Shown here in pieces: positions 7,736-13,596 of a stretch of DNA of 16,029 nt. A program made the position numbers and the translations under genes. Location: positions 1-16,029 of the forward strand of contig DGLB01000021.1 in assembly GCA_002387845.1 (NCBI GenBank). The letters are read 5' to 3'. Positions within the stretch are counted from its first letter, which is position 1. Every line of letters begins with the position of its first letter. The notes beneath the pieces were generated by a model that searched no databases, was not told the DNA's origin, and was given only the letters and a program-made list of their open reading frames with translations. The stretch is from Stenotrophomonas maltophilia. Lineage in GTDB: Bacteria > Pseudomonadota > Gammaproteobacteria > Xanthomonadales > Xanthomonadaceae.

Positions 7736-8178
7736 ACACAACCGCCGCCGCACAGCCGAGCTTCGCCATCCAGTGCCTGGATCATGTGGTCCTGCGCGTG
7801 AGCGACCTGCCACGCGCGCTGCATTTCTACCGCGATGTGCTGGGGTGCACCGTCGCCCGGGAACGACCTTCGTTGGGCATGGTGCATCTGCACGCCGGCA
7901 GTTCGATGATCGACCTGGTCGACATCCACGGCAAGCTGGGTCTGCCCGGCGGCGCGGCTGCAGGCGTGGCGGGCCGCAACATGGCGCATCTGTGCCTGCG
8001 CGTCGAGCCGTTCAACGAAGCGCACCTGCGTGAGCACCTGCAGATGCACGGCATTACGGTGGATGCCCCGGCCAGCAGCAACTTCGGGGCCGAGGGCGAT
8101 GGGCTGTCGCTGTATGTGCAGGATCCTGACGGCAATGGCGTGGAATTGAAGGGCCCGAGCAGCGACTGCGGCTGCTGA
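7732..8178 (+). CDS. VOC (glyoxalase/dioxygenase fold) protein
   Basis: Vicinal oxygen chelate family protein, 148 aa, with two beta-alpha-beta-beta-beta modules. Likely metal ligands are His18 (LDHVVLRV), His86 (MAHLCLRV) and Glu138 (DGNGVELKG), the usual pattern for metal-dependent VOC enzymes; Asp61 may be a fourth ligand. DLPRALHFYRDVLG at 25-38 is the classic VOC helix. Length fits glyoxalase-I-like or small dioxygenase-like members, but the substrate is unknown. The C-terminus ends in an unusual CGC tail (residues 146-148), which might bind metal. The start overlaps the MgtC-like stop by 4 bp, with AGAAG just upstream inside that gene, implying translational coupling. Confidence 0.85.
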   Translation: MNTTAAAQPSFAIQCLDHVVLRVSDLPRALHFYRDVLGCTVARERPSLGMVHLHAGSSMIDLVDIHGKLGLPGGAAAGVAGRNMAHLCLRVEPFNEAHLREHLQMHGITVDAPASSNFGAEGDGLSLYVQDPDGNGVELKGPSSDCGC

Positions 8179-8275
8179 GGCGAACGGCTGCGGCTTTGGT
8201 CTAATGCCCGGCGTGCGCAGCGGGGCAGGGTGCCCCGGTATGCTGTGAGCGGATTGTCGCCCGGTGTTGCTGCCC

Positions 8276-9424
8276 ATGATCATTTCCGCCGCTTCGGACT
8301 ACCGCGCTGCCGCGCAGCGCCGCCTGCCACCGTTCCTGTTCCATTACATCGACGGTGGTGCGTACGCCGAGCAGACCTTGCGCCGCAACGTGTCCGACCT
8401 GTCCGATGTCGCGCTGCGCCAGCGCGTGCTGCGCGACATGTCCGAGCTGAGCCTGGAAACCGAGCTGTTCGGTGAGCGCCTGGCGATGCCGGTGGCGCTG
8501 GCCCCGGTCGGCCTGACCGGCATGTTCGCCCGGCGCGGCGAAGTGCAGGCCGCGCGTGCCGCCGCCAGCAGGGGCATTCCGTTCACCCTGTCGACGGTGT
8601 CCGTGTGCCCGATCGAAGAGGTCGCCCCGAAGATTCCCCGGCCCATGTGGTTCCAGCTGTATGTGCTGAAGGACCGTGGCTTCATGCGCAACGCACTGGA
8701 GCGTGCCAAGGCGGCGGGCGTGACCACCCTGGTGTTCACCGTCGACATGCCGGTGCCGGGGGCGCGTTACCGTGATGCGCATTCGGGCATGAGCGGGCCT
8801 TACGGTCCGCTGCGGCGGATGCTGCAGGCGCTCACCCACCCGCGCTGGGCGTGGGACGTGGGCCTGTTCGGGCGGCCGCATGACCTCGGCAATGTGTCGG
8901 CGTACCGTGGCGCGCCGACCGGGCTGGCGGATTACATCGGCTGGCTGGGGGCGAACTTCGACCCGTCCATTTCCTGGAAGGACCTGGAATGGATCCGTGA
9001 GTTCTGGACCGGGCCGATGGTGATCAAGGGCATTCTGGATCCGGACGATGCGCGCGATGCGGTGCGCTTCGGTGCCGATGGCATCGTGGTGTCCAACCAT
9101 GGGGGCCGCCAGCTGGACGGCGTGCTGTCCACCACCCGCGCGCTGCCGGCGATTGCCGATGCGGTGCAGGGTGAACTGAAGGTGCTGGTCGACTCGGGCG
9201 TGCGCTCCGGGCTGGACGTGGTGCGGATGCTGGCACTGGGGGCCGATACCGTATTGCTGGGCCGGGCGTTCGTGTATGCGTTGGCCACGGGCGGGGAGGC
9301 CGCGGTGGCCAACCTGCTGGACCTGATCGCGAAGGAAATGCGGGTGGCAATGACCCTGACCGGCGCGCGGACGATGGCCGACATCGGCCGTGAGGCGCTG
9401 GTTACTCGCAACGCACCGCGGTAA
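8276..9424 (+). CDS. lldD: L-lactate dehydrogenase (FMN, membrane-associated)
   Basis: Respiratory L-lactate dehydrogenase, 382 aa, oxidising L-lactate to pyruvate and passing electrons to quinones at the inner membrane. It follows E. coli LldD almost residue for residue, beginning MIISAASDYRAAAQR. The catalytic His275 and substrate-binding Arg278 (SNHGGRQLDG), the FMN-site APVGLTGMFARRGE and the TFTVDMP-like FTVDMPVPGARYR segment are all present. It is about 14 residues shorter than the E. coli protein at the C-terminus. The start is set by homology; only a weak GGTG (8263-8266) precedes it. A small hairpin (GGGGCA 8222-8227, TGCCCC 8231-8236) lies in the 97-bp leader. No lactate permease (lldP) or regulator (lldR) is adjacent. 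Its 3' end overlaps the opposing I78 gene by 23 bp. Confidence 0.96.
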   Translation: MIISAASDYRAAAQRRLPPFLFHYIDGGAYAEQTLRRNVSDLSDVALRQRVLRDMSELSLETELFGERLAMPVALAPVGLTGMFARRGEVQAARAAASRGIPFTLSTVSVCPIEEVAPKIPRPMWFQLYVLKDRGFMRNALERAKAAGVTTLVFTVDMPVPGARYRDAHSGMSGPYGPLRRMLQALTHPRWAWDVGLFGRPHDLGNVSAYRGAPTGLADYIGWLGANFDPSISWKDLEWIREFWTGPMVIKGILDPDDARDAVRFGADGIVVSNHGGRQLDGVLSTTRALPAIADAVQGELKVLVDSGVRSGLDVVRMLALGADTVLLGRAFVYALATGGEAAVANLLDLIAKEMRVAMTLTGARTMADIGREALVTRNAPR

Positions 9425-9704
9425 TCACATTGTCCTTGTCGAGGAACACCCGCAGGCGGTCGTCGCGACGGTCCTTGCTGACCACCGTGGCCGGGCCGAT
9501 GGGATTGATCAGGCCGGCACCGCTTTCACGGAACAGCTTGCGCATGGTCTCTTCGGCAGCGGGCTGGCCCACCGCCCATTGCAGCGGCGCATCGTGGCAT
9601 TGGCCACTGCCGCGTACCTCCGGCCCGGGGCTGCTGACACAGCCCGACAGCAGGGTGGCCGCAACGGCCACAAGGGGAACTGCAATGCGGGTATGCCGGG
9701 ACAT
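9402..9704 (-). CDS. I78-family peptidase inhibitor lipoprotein
   Basis: Small secreted protein, 100 aa, resembling MEROPS family I78 protease inhibitors (the Aspergillus elastase inhibitor type). A lipoprotein signal peptide ends in LLSGC, so Cys22 is probably lipidated and the protein anchored to the envelope. The I78 pattern follows: Cys36, QWAVGQPA at 42-49, INPIGPATVVSKDRRDDRL, a final FLDKDNVITAVRC. Cys36 and Cys99 may form a disulfide. A good AGGAG lies 6 nt before the ATG (complement at 9711-9715). In the sequence it is next to no protease; a likely role is guarding the periplasm from the cell's own secreted proteases, which is inference. Its last codons run antisense into lldD. Confidence 0.85.
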   Translation of the reverse strand: MSRHTRIAVPLVAVAATLLSGCVSSPGPEVRGSGQCHDAPLQWAVGQPAAEETMRKLFRESGAGLINPIGPATVVSKDRRDDRLRVFLDKDNVITAVRCE

Positions 9705-9745
9705 CGGTCGCTCCTGCGGTAGCCTGTGGCGACCATACCACCGAG

Positions 9746-9779
9746 CCGGGCGGGCAGGGTGACTCCCGCCCGGTACAAT
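9746..9779. promoter_or_regulatory. Palindrome and -10 candidate between I78 gene and cdh
   Basis: CCGGGCGGG (9746-9754) and CCCGCCCGG (9765-9773) form a perfect 9-bp dyad with a 10-nt spacer. TACAAT (9774-9779), a good -10 match, follows directly and would serve cdh, so the palindrome occupies the -35 zone; there is no TTGACA-like box. On the other strand TATGGT (complement of 9732-9737) is a weak -10 for the I78 gene. The dyad could bind a regulator controlling both divergent genes. Confidence 0.4.
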
Positions 9780-9827
9780 GCCCGCCAAAGCCCCCCGCGC
9801 CGGGCCGGGCGTTGGAACTGCTTTCCT

Positions 9828-10613
9828 GTGTCTTCCCTTCGTGTTTCCCTGCTGGCGCTGCCGTTGTGCCTGGCCGCCTGCACCACCGCGCCACCACCGA
9901 AGCCAGCCCCGAATCCCGATGCCCTGTGGGGCGTGATCCAGCGCGACTGCGTGGGGCCCGAGGCTCCGCGCCGTTCCTGCCTGGCGGTCTCGACCGCCCC
10001 GGCCCGGCGCGATGTACTGGTCAAGGACACCCACGGCGACTACCAGTTCCTGCTGATGCCGCTGGACAAGGTGACCGGCATTGAAAGCCCGCATCTGCTG
10101 CAGGCCGGTACCCCCAACTACTTCGCCGCCGCCTGGCAGGCCCGCGCCTACACCGAACGCGCCCTGACCCAGCCGCTGCCGCGCGACCTGACCAGCCTGG
10201 CGCTCAACTCCGCCCATGGTCGTTCGCAGAACCAGCTGCATATCCACGTCGATTGCCTGCGCGGGGACATCCGCGACCAGCTGCAGGCCATGGCCCCGGC
10301 CATCGGCAGCCGCTGGCAGCCCTTGCCGCAGCCGCTGCGCGGGCACGTCTACCAGGCGCGCCGGTTGGAGGGGGCCACGCTGAGCGTCGATCCGATCCGC
10401 CTGCTTGCCGACGATCTGGCCACGCCCGGTGACATGGGCCGCTGGTCGCTGGTGGTGGTGGGGCAGGGCGAGGACACCCGCGCCCCGGGCTTCGTGCTGC
10501 TGGCCACCCAGGCCGATGCCGACGCAGGCCACCAGGCCAGCGGCGAGGAGCTGCAGGACCATGCCTGCGCCGTGCTGACCGGGGCCCCGCAGGCGCTGGA
10601 CGGCGTACGCTGA
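9828..10613 (+). CDS. cdh: CDP-diacylglycerol pyrophosphatase (Cdh), lipoprotein-like
   Basis: Hydrolyses CDP-diacylglycerol to CMP and phosphatidic acid; 261 aa against about 250 in E. coli. The HIT-like active-site motif QLHIHVDC is present with His138 and His140, preceded by the Cdh-typical SLALNSAHGRSQN and followed by SRWQPLPQPLRGHVYQARR, FVLLATQ and EELQDHAC. The N-terminus is a lipoprotein signal (LPLCLAAC, probable lipidated Cys18), unlike the uncleaved anchor of the enterobacterial enzyme. The start is the GTG at 9828, giving a proper basic-then-hydrophobic signal; a weak GGAA lies 10 nt upstream. An in-frame GTG at 9841 would leave the signal without its basic residue, and more upstream starts would bury it. 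Role: recycling or removing the phospholipid precursor at the membrane. Confidence 0.9.
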   Translation: MSSLRVSLLALPLCLAACTTAPPPKPAPNPDALWGVIQRDCVGPEAPRRSCLAVSTAPARRDVLVKDTHGDYQFLLMPLDKVTGIESPHLLQAGTPNYFAAAWQARAYTERALTQPLPRDLTSLALNSAHGRSQNQLHIHVDCLRGDIRDQLQAMAPAIGSRWQPLPQPLRGHVYQARRLEGATLSVDPIRLLADDLATPGDMGRWSLVVVGQGEDTRAPGFVLLATQADADAGHQASGEELQDHACAVLTGAPQALDGVR

Positions 10614-10619
10614 GGGAGG

Positions 10620-10642
10620 CATGACACGCCACGCGTGTCATG
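10620..10642. promoter_or_regulatory. Perfect 10-bp hairpin after cdh
   Basis: CATGACACGC (10620-10629) and GCGTGTCATG (10633-10642) pair perfectly around a 3-nt loop, 6 nt after the cdh stop and 37 nt before the next start. No T-run follows, so it may be an operator, an mRNA-stabilising 3' hairpin or a weak terminator. Confidence 0.5.
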
Positions 10643-10679
10643 ATGGATTCGACAGGACACAGCACAAGGACGTATCTCG

Positions 10680-11561
10680 ATGACGGCATCACGCCGACGC
10701 TTTTCCCATGGCCTGCTGTTGTTGGCATTGACCGCCGGCAGCGCCCAGGCACAGCCCGCGACCCCCGTGCAGGATGCTGCCGGCAACCGGCTGGAGGCGC
10801 TCACCCAACAGGCGGCACCGCCCGGCGCAGCGGCCGCTGATGCGGATTCCTCGGCGTGGCACTGCACGGCCGACCGTGGCTGGTGCGTGCGCAGCGTACG
10901 TGACGAAGCCGGGGCCCAGCTGGAAGTGGCCCATCACGTGGCAGGCGAGCGCGACGTCCGTCTACGCTACGTGCCCCTGCCTTCCGAGGACGAGGCAGAC
11001 AGCGAGCATCCCTGGCCCTTCATTGTGCGACTGGGGCCGGGCATCGGTGCGCCGCAGCGCCCGACCGACGCTGAACAGGCGCAACTGCAGAACGTGCTGG
11101 TGGGGGCGGTCCGCGACTGGCGGACATCCTATTCCGGCGGCGGGGCCCGTTCGTCCGAGCTGACCCTGGTGCGCCTGTACCACGACAATGACGGCATCCA
11201 GATCGACACGGTGGCGACCCTGCCGATGGCGGGCAACGCGCTGATCCGGGCCTGCTTCAGCGAGGCAGACGTCGCCGCACGGGCGGATGCCTGCCACGAT
11301 GAATACAGCTTTGCCGCGCAGCTTGGGTTGGATCCAGCCGGCCAGGGCATGCCGGTGCTGCGGTTCCAGACCCGGGCCACCCGGTTTCCGGCGGGCGTTT
11401 CACGCTTCGGCGATTCGCTGGAAAAGGGGCCGTTGACCGCCAAGGACCTGCGCACGGAAACCGACCGCACCTGCTCTTACCAGCGCCGCCTGCACTGGCG
11501 GGAGGGCCGCTACCAGCCTGACACCCCGTTGCCCGACTGCAGCGAATTCACCGGGCTGTAG
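10680..11561 (+). CDS. Secreted six-cysteine protein of unknown function
   Basis: I do not recognise this 293-aa protein. Residues 1-24 form a Sec signal peptide (RRR, then a leucine-rich core, ending AQAQ). The mature part has six cysteines in three clusters: CX6C near 61-68, a pair around FSEAD in the middle, and two near the C-terminus (RTCSYQ, PDCSEF), suggesting three disulfides in the periplasm. The rest mixes beta-rich stretches (LTLVRLYHDND, VLRFQTRATRF) with Ala/Gln-rich linkers near the N-terminus. AAGGA lies 9 nt before the ATG. It follows cdh on the same strand after 66 bp containing a hairpin, so it may or may not share its transcript. No enzyme motif is visible. A xanthomonad-restricted envelope protein is my best guess. 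Confidence 0.75.
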   Translation: MTASRRRFSHGLLLLALTAGSAQAQPATPVQDAAGNRLEALTQQAAPPGAAAADADSSAWHCTADRGWCVRSVRDEAGAQLEVAHHVAGERDVRLRYVPLPSEDEADSEHPWPFIVRLGPGIGAPQRPTDAEQAQLQNVLVGAVRDWRTSYSGGGARSSELTLVRLYHDNDGIQIDTVATLPMAGNALIRACFSEADVAARADACHDEYSFAAQLGLDPAGQGMPVLRFQTRATRFPAGVSRFGDSLEKGPLTAKDLRTETDRTCSYQRRLHWREGRYQPDTPLPDCSEFTGL

Positions 11562-11606
11562 CGGCCTGTGCCAGCCGGCATGGCAGAAATCGTCAAAAAG
11601 CCACGC

Positions 11607-11612
11607 TATAGT
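11607..11612 (+). promoter_or_regulatory. Probable -10 box for the sapC-like gene
   Basis: TATAGT in the context GCTATAGTGG matches five of six -10 bases and would start transcription near 11619, giving a leader of about 60 nt before the ATG at 11678. No clear -35 box is seen at 17-bp spacing (CAGAAA at 11584-11589). Confidence 0.5.
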
Positions 11613-11677
11613 GGCCGATCAATGTGGTGCCCGCTTTCGCGCCCGGGCTGTCTGGCGCGTCGTACCTGACCAATTCC

Positions 11678-12442
11678 ATGACTGCTGAAACGACTACTCC
11701 GCCGGCCGCTCCGGCCCAGGCTTCCGGTCCGCTGTTCTACCGCGAGCCGCTGCCGCTGCAATCGGACAAGCACGCCAACTGGCGTCTGCGCCCGGGTTCG
11801 CTGGCATTCGCCGCTGAAACCAATGCCATTCCGGCGGTGATCGGCGAGTTCGGCATGGCCGCCCAGCACTTCCCGATCCTGTTCACCGGCCAGGACGCCT
11901 CGCCGATCGTGGCGGTGGGCCTGAGCCGCAGCAACCTGTTCGTCAACGACGGCAAGTGGGCCGACGACACCTACGCCCCGGCCTATCTGCGCCGCTACCC
12001 GTTCGTGTTCATGCAGTCCGATGAAGACGGCAACTTCCTGCTGGCGCTGGACGCCGGTTCGGAACAGGTCAACCAGGGCGAAAGCGACGAAGGCGAACCG
12101 CTGTTCGTCGACGGCAAGGCCACCGAGCTGGTGGACAACGCCATGAAGTTCTGCGCCGACTTCACCCGCGAGTACGAGCAGACCCGTCAGTTCAGCGCCG
12201 CACTGCTGGCCCAGGGCCTGCTGGTCGAGCGCAGCATCGACGTCACCCTGAGCAACGGGGAAAAGATGTCGGTGAACGGCTTCCACGTGGTCGATGTGGA
12301 AAAGTTCGCCCAGCTGCCCGACGACATCGTGCTGGCCTGGCACCGCAACGGCTGGCTGGCCCTGGTGCACCACCACCTGACCTCGCTGTCGCGTTTCAAC
12401 GCGCTGGTGAAGCGCCAGAGCGAGCAGGCCAAGGCAGCCTGA
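11678..12442 (+). CDS. SapC family protein
   Basis: 254-aa protein of the SapC family (PF07277), named after a Campylobacter surface-layer gene cluster; in proteobacteria its role is unknown. Typical segments are visible: FAAETNAIPAVIGEFGMAAQHFPILF near the N-terminus, LRRYPFVFM, a central ALDAGSEQV, and the C-terminal ERSIDVTLSNGEKMSVNGFHVVDVEKFAQLPDD. No signal peptide or membrane segment is present, so it is probably cytosolic. The start at 11678 is chosen because residues from here match the family; a GTG at 11624 would add 18 residues. Neither start has a good ribosome site. It has its own -10 candidate upstream and a strong terminator downstream, so it is likely a single-gene transcript. 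Confidence 0.88.
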   Translation: MTAETTTPPAAPAQASGPLFYREPLPLQSDKHANWRLRPGSLAFAAETNAIPAVIGEFGMAAQHFPILFTGQDASPIVAVGLSRSNLFVNDGKWADDTYAPAYLRRYPFVFMQSDEDGNFLLALDAGSEQVNQGESDEGEPLFVDGKATELVDNAMKFCADFTREYEQTRQFSAALLAQGLLVERSIDVTLSNGEKMSVNGFHVVDVEKFAQLPDDIVLAWHRNGWLALVHHHLTSLSRFNALVKRQSEQAKAA

Positions 12443-12443
12443 C

Positions 12444-12465
12444 GTAGTGCCGGGCTTGCCCGGCA
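12444..12465. repeat. Single GTAG-type (SMAG-like) palindrome
   Basis: GTAG at 12444-12447 heads the stem TGCCGGG (12448-12454) / CCCGGCA (12459-12465) with a CTTG loop. It begins 1 nt after the SapC stop codon and is the same class of element as at 1-79, with a nearly identical stem to the right-hand unit there. Confidence 0.8.
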
Positions 12466-12473
12466 ACTTGGAC

Positions 12474-12503
12474 AAAAACGGCGACCTTCGGGTCGTCGTT
12501 TTT
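12474..12503 (+). terminator. Rho-independent terminator with UUCG loop
   Basis: A 13-bp stem (12474-12486 with 12491-12503, one G-U pair) closes on a TTCG tetraloop. The left arm starts AAAAACG and the right arm ends in five Ts followed by GTTTG. It lies 31 nt after the SapC stop and the A/T flanks would let it work in both directions. Confidence 0.92.
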
Positions 12504-12557
12504 GTTTGTGGGGAATGGGTGAGTGAAGGATCGGGCGGCGTGGAGCGCGTAATTTTT

Positions 12558-12655
12558 GATGCGGGATGTGTGGTGCGGGATGCGTGGTGCGGGATGCGGG
12601 ATGCGGGATGCGTGGTGCGTGATGGGTGATGCGTGGTGCGTGATGGGTTATGGGT
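12558..12655. repeat. Heptamer tandem array, 14 units
   Basis: Fourteen contiguous 7-bp units related to GATGCGG, with variants GATGCGT, GGTGCGG, GGTGCGT, GATGTGT, GATGGGT and TATGGGT. No coding role is apparent. Variants are intermixed rather than sorted, as expected from repeated slippage and unequal exchange. Confidence 0.9.
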
Positions 12656-12700
12656 GGTTGGGGTGGTTGGGATGGATGGGATGGATGGGATGGATGGGGC
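12656..12700. repeat. Nonamer tandem array with G-quadruplex motif
   Basis: Five 9-bp units related to GGATGGGAT directly continue the heptamer array. Bases 12669-12699 fit the canonical quadruplex pattern: four runs of at least three G separated by three identical 6-nt loops (ATGGAT). Confidence 0.88.
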
Positions 12701-12702
12701 CG

Positions 12703-12848
12703 GGTAGGGTCGGTCGAAAGACGACCGCCGGCCAGGTGACAGCGCCCGGTAACGCATGGCCATTGAACGGAGCGATGCCTTCGTTCAGTGGTCATGCCCC
12801 AATGCAGCACCAGGTGTCATCGGCAGTCGACTGTCGTGCGACCCTACC
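12703..12848. repeat. 146-bp repeat element, copy A
   Basis: First of two directly oriented copies of the same length, about 85% identical by eye to copy B (13446-13591). It begins GGTAGGGTCGGTCG and ends with CTACC, so both ends carry outward GTAG heads. The left end forms a 6-bp hairpin (CGGTCG 12711-12716, CGACCG 12722-12727). The centre forms an 18-bp hairpin: left arm 12755-12772, 6-nt loop, right arm 12779-12796, with G-U pairs. This looks like a dimeric GTAG palindrome with a structured core, a non-autonomous mobile or dispersed intergenic repeat. Confidence 0.85.
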
Positions 12849-12852
12849 AACG

Positions 12853-13032
12853 TTGCCAGCATTGCCAGCATTGCCAGCATTGCCAGCATTGCCAGCGTTT
12901 CCAGCATTGCCAGCGTTTCCAGCGTTTCCAGCGTTGCCAGCATTGCCAGCGTTGCCAGCATTGCCAGCGTTGCCAGCATTTCCGGCATTCCCACCAGTGC
13001 CACCAGTGCCACCATTCCCGCCACCGCCGCCA
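12853..13032. repeat. Nonamer tandem array, 20 units
   Basis: Twenty 9-bp units related to TTGCCAGCA. Units 1-14 are nearly uniform (TTGCCAGCA, TTGCCAGCG, TTTCCAGCG); units 15-20 decay toward GTGCCACCA and CCGCCGCCA. The array begins 5 nt after repeat copy A and stops 3 nt before the stop codon of the opposing monooxygenase-like gene. Most reading frames are open through it because 9 is a multiple of 3. Confidence 0.92.
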
Positions 13033-13035
13033 GCA

Positions 13036-13356
13036 TCACCCCCAGCTCTGCACCAGCTCCAGCACCTGCGGTTCGCGCGGCCCCTGCAGCAGTTCCGGCA
13101 GCAGCGCGTCGTACGCGGCGCGGTAATCAGTGGACTGATGGTCCAGGAAGTCCTGGACCGACGCCTCATCCCAGCGCTCGTAGAGCGTGAAAACGGTTGG
13201 GTCGTGCGCGTCGCGATGCAGGTCGCAGGAAATGAAGGCCGGTTCCTCGGACATACGGTCGATCAGCGCATGCACTGCGTCCAGCCAGTCCTGGATGCGT
13301 TCGGGTTTGACCTGCAGGCGGACGTAGAAGACCAGCGGCGATTCGGGGGATGACAT
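13036..13356 (-). CDS. Antibiotic-biosynthesis-monooxygenase (ABM) domain protein
   Basis: Small 106-aa protein of the ABM/YgiN-like dimeric alpha-beta barrel superfamily. FYVRLQVKPERIQDWLDAV near the N-terminus, EPAFISCDLHRDAHDP in the middle and FTLYERWDEASVQDFLDHQST are the usual strand-helix pattern. Family members act on quinones or heme-like compounds or are of unknown role; no cofactor residue can be assigned. The ATG has GGAG 7 nt upstream (complement at 13364-13367). The gene sits alone between the two 146-bp direct repeats, with a tandem array at its 3' end and an ATGC array upstream. A longer start would run into repeat sequence and is rejected. Confidence 0.85.
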   Translation of the reverse strand: MSSPESPLVFYVRLQVKPERIQDWLDAVHALIDRMSEEPAFISCDLHRDAHDPTVFTLYERWDEASVQDFLDHQSTDYRAAYDALLPELLQGPREPQVLELVQSWG

Positions 13357-13384
13357 GGTGACGCTCCATTGGGGCACGGTGTGC

Positions 13385-13415
13385 ATTATGGAGTGGCTGG
13401 GATCGTTTCCGTCAT
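13385..13415 (-). promoter_or_regulatory. Candidate promoter of the ABM gene
   Basis: On the minus strand CATAAT (complement of 13385-13390) matches five of six -10 bases. ATGACG (complement of 13410-13415) is a weak -35 at 19-bp spacing. The ATGC array at 13421-13440 lies immediately upstream. Confidence 0.4.
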
Positions 13416-13420
13416 TGACG

Positions 13421-13440
13421 ATGCATGCATGCATGCATGC
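13421..13440. repeat. ATGC tetranucleotide array, 5 units
   Basis: Five perfect ATGC units form a fully self-complementary 20-bp tract just upstream of the putative ABM promoter and 5 bp before repeat copy B. Confidence 0.95.
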
Positions 13441-13445
13441 ACGCA

Positions 13446-13591
13446 GGTAGGGTCGGTCGCAAGACGACCGCCGACAGGGTTTCCACGTTCGGTAACGCAT
13501 GACCGTTGAACGGAGAAGCGGCTCCGTTCAGTGGTCATGCCCCAATGCAGTGCCAGGTGTTATCGGCAGTCGACTGTCGTGCGACTCTACC
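13446..13591. repeat. 146-bp repeat element, copy B
   Basis: Second copy, same orientation and length as copy A. The central hairpin has arms 13498-13515 (CATGACCGTTGAACGGAG) and 13522-13539 with a 6-nt loop; all 18 positions pair, two as G-U. GTAG heads are at 13447-13450 and, in complement, at 13587-13590. Copies differ at about 22 positions, clustered in the linker left of the hairpin and in its loop. Confidence 0.85.
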
Positions 13592-13596
13592 GGCGT

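Noticed and set aside
11569..11585. Small TGCCA/TGGCA dyad after the six-cysteine gene as a terminator
   Set aside because: Only 5 bp of stem with a 7-nt loop and no T-run; too weak to call.
11606..12763. Minus-strand frame with Thr-His-Pro repeats over the SapC gene and heptamer array
   Set aside because: Antisense to SapC, crosses the terminator and SMAG unit; the repeat peptide is only the translation of the arrays.
12853..13032. Possible CRISPR array
   Set aside because: The 9-bp units are contiguous with no spacers and no cas gene is nearby.
12756..13190. Plus-strand frame from repeat copy A through the nonamer array (Ser-Ile-Ala repeats)
   Set aside because: Runs through repeat DNA and then antisense to the ABM gene; changes relative to copy B are almost all nonsynonymous, and no ribosome site precedes it.
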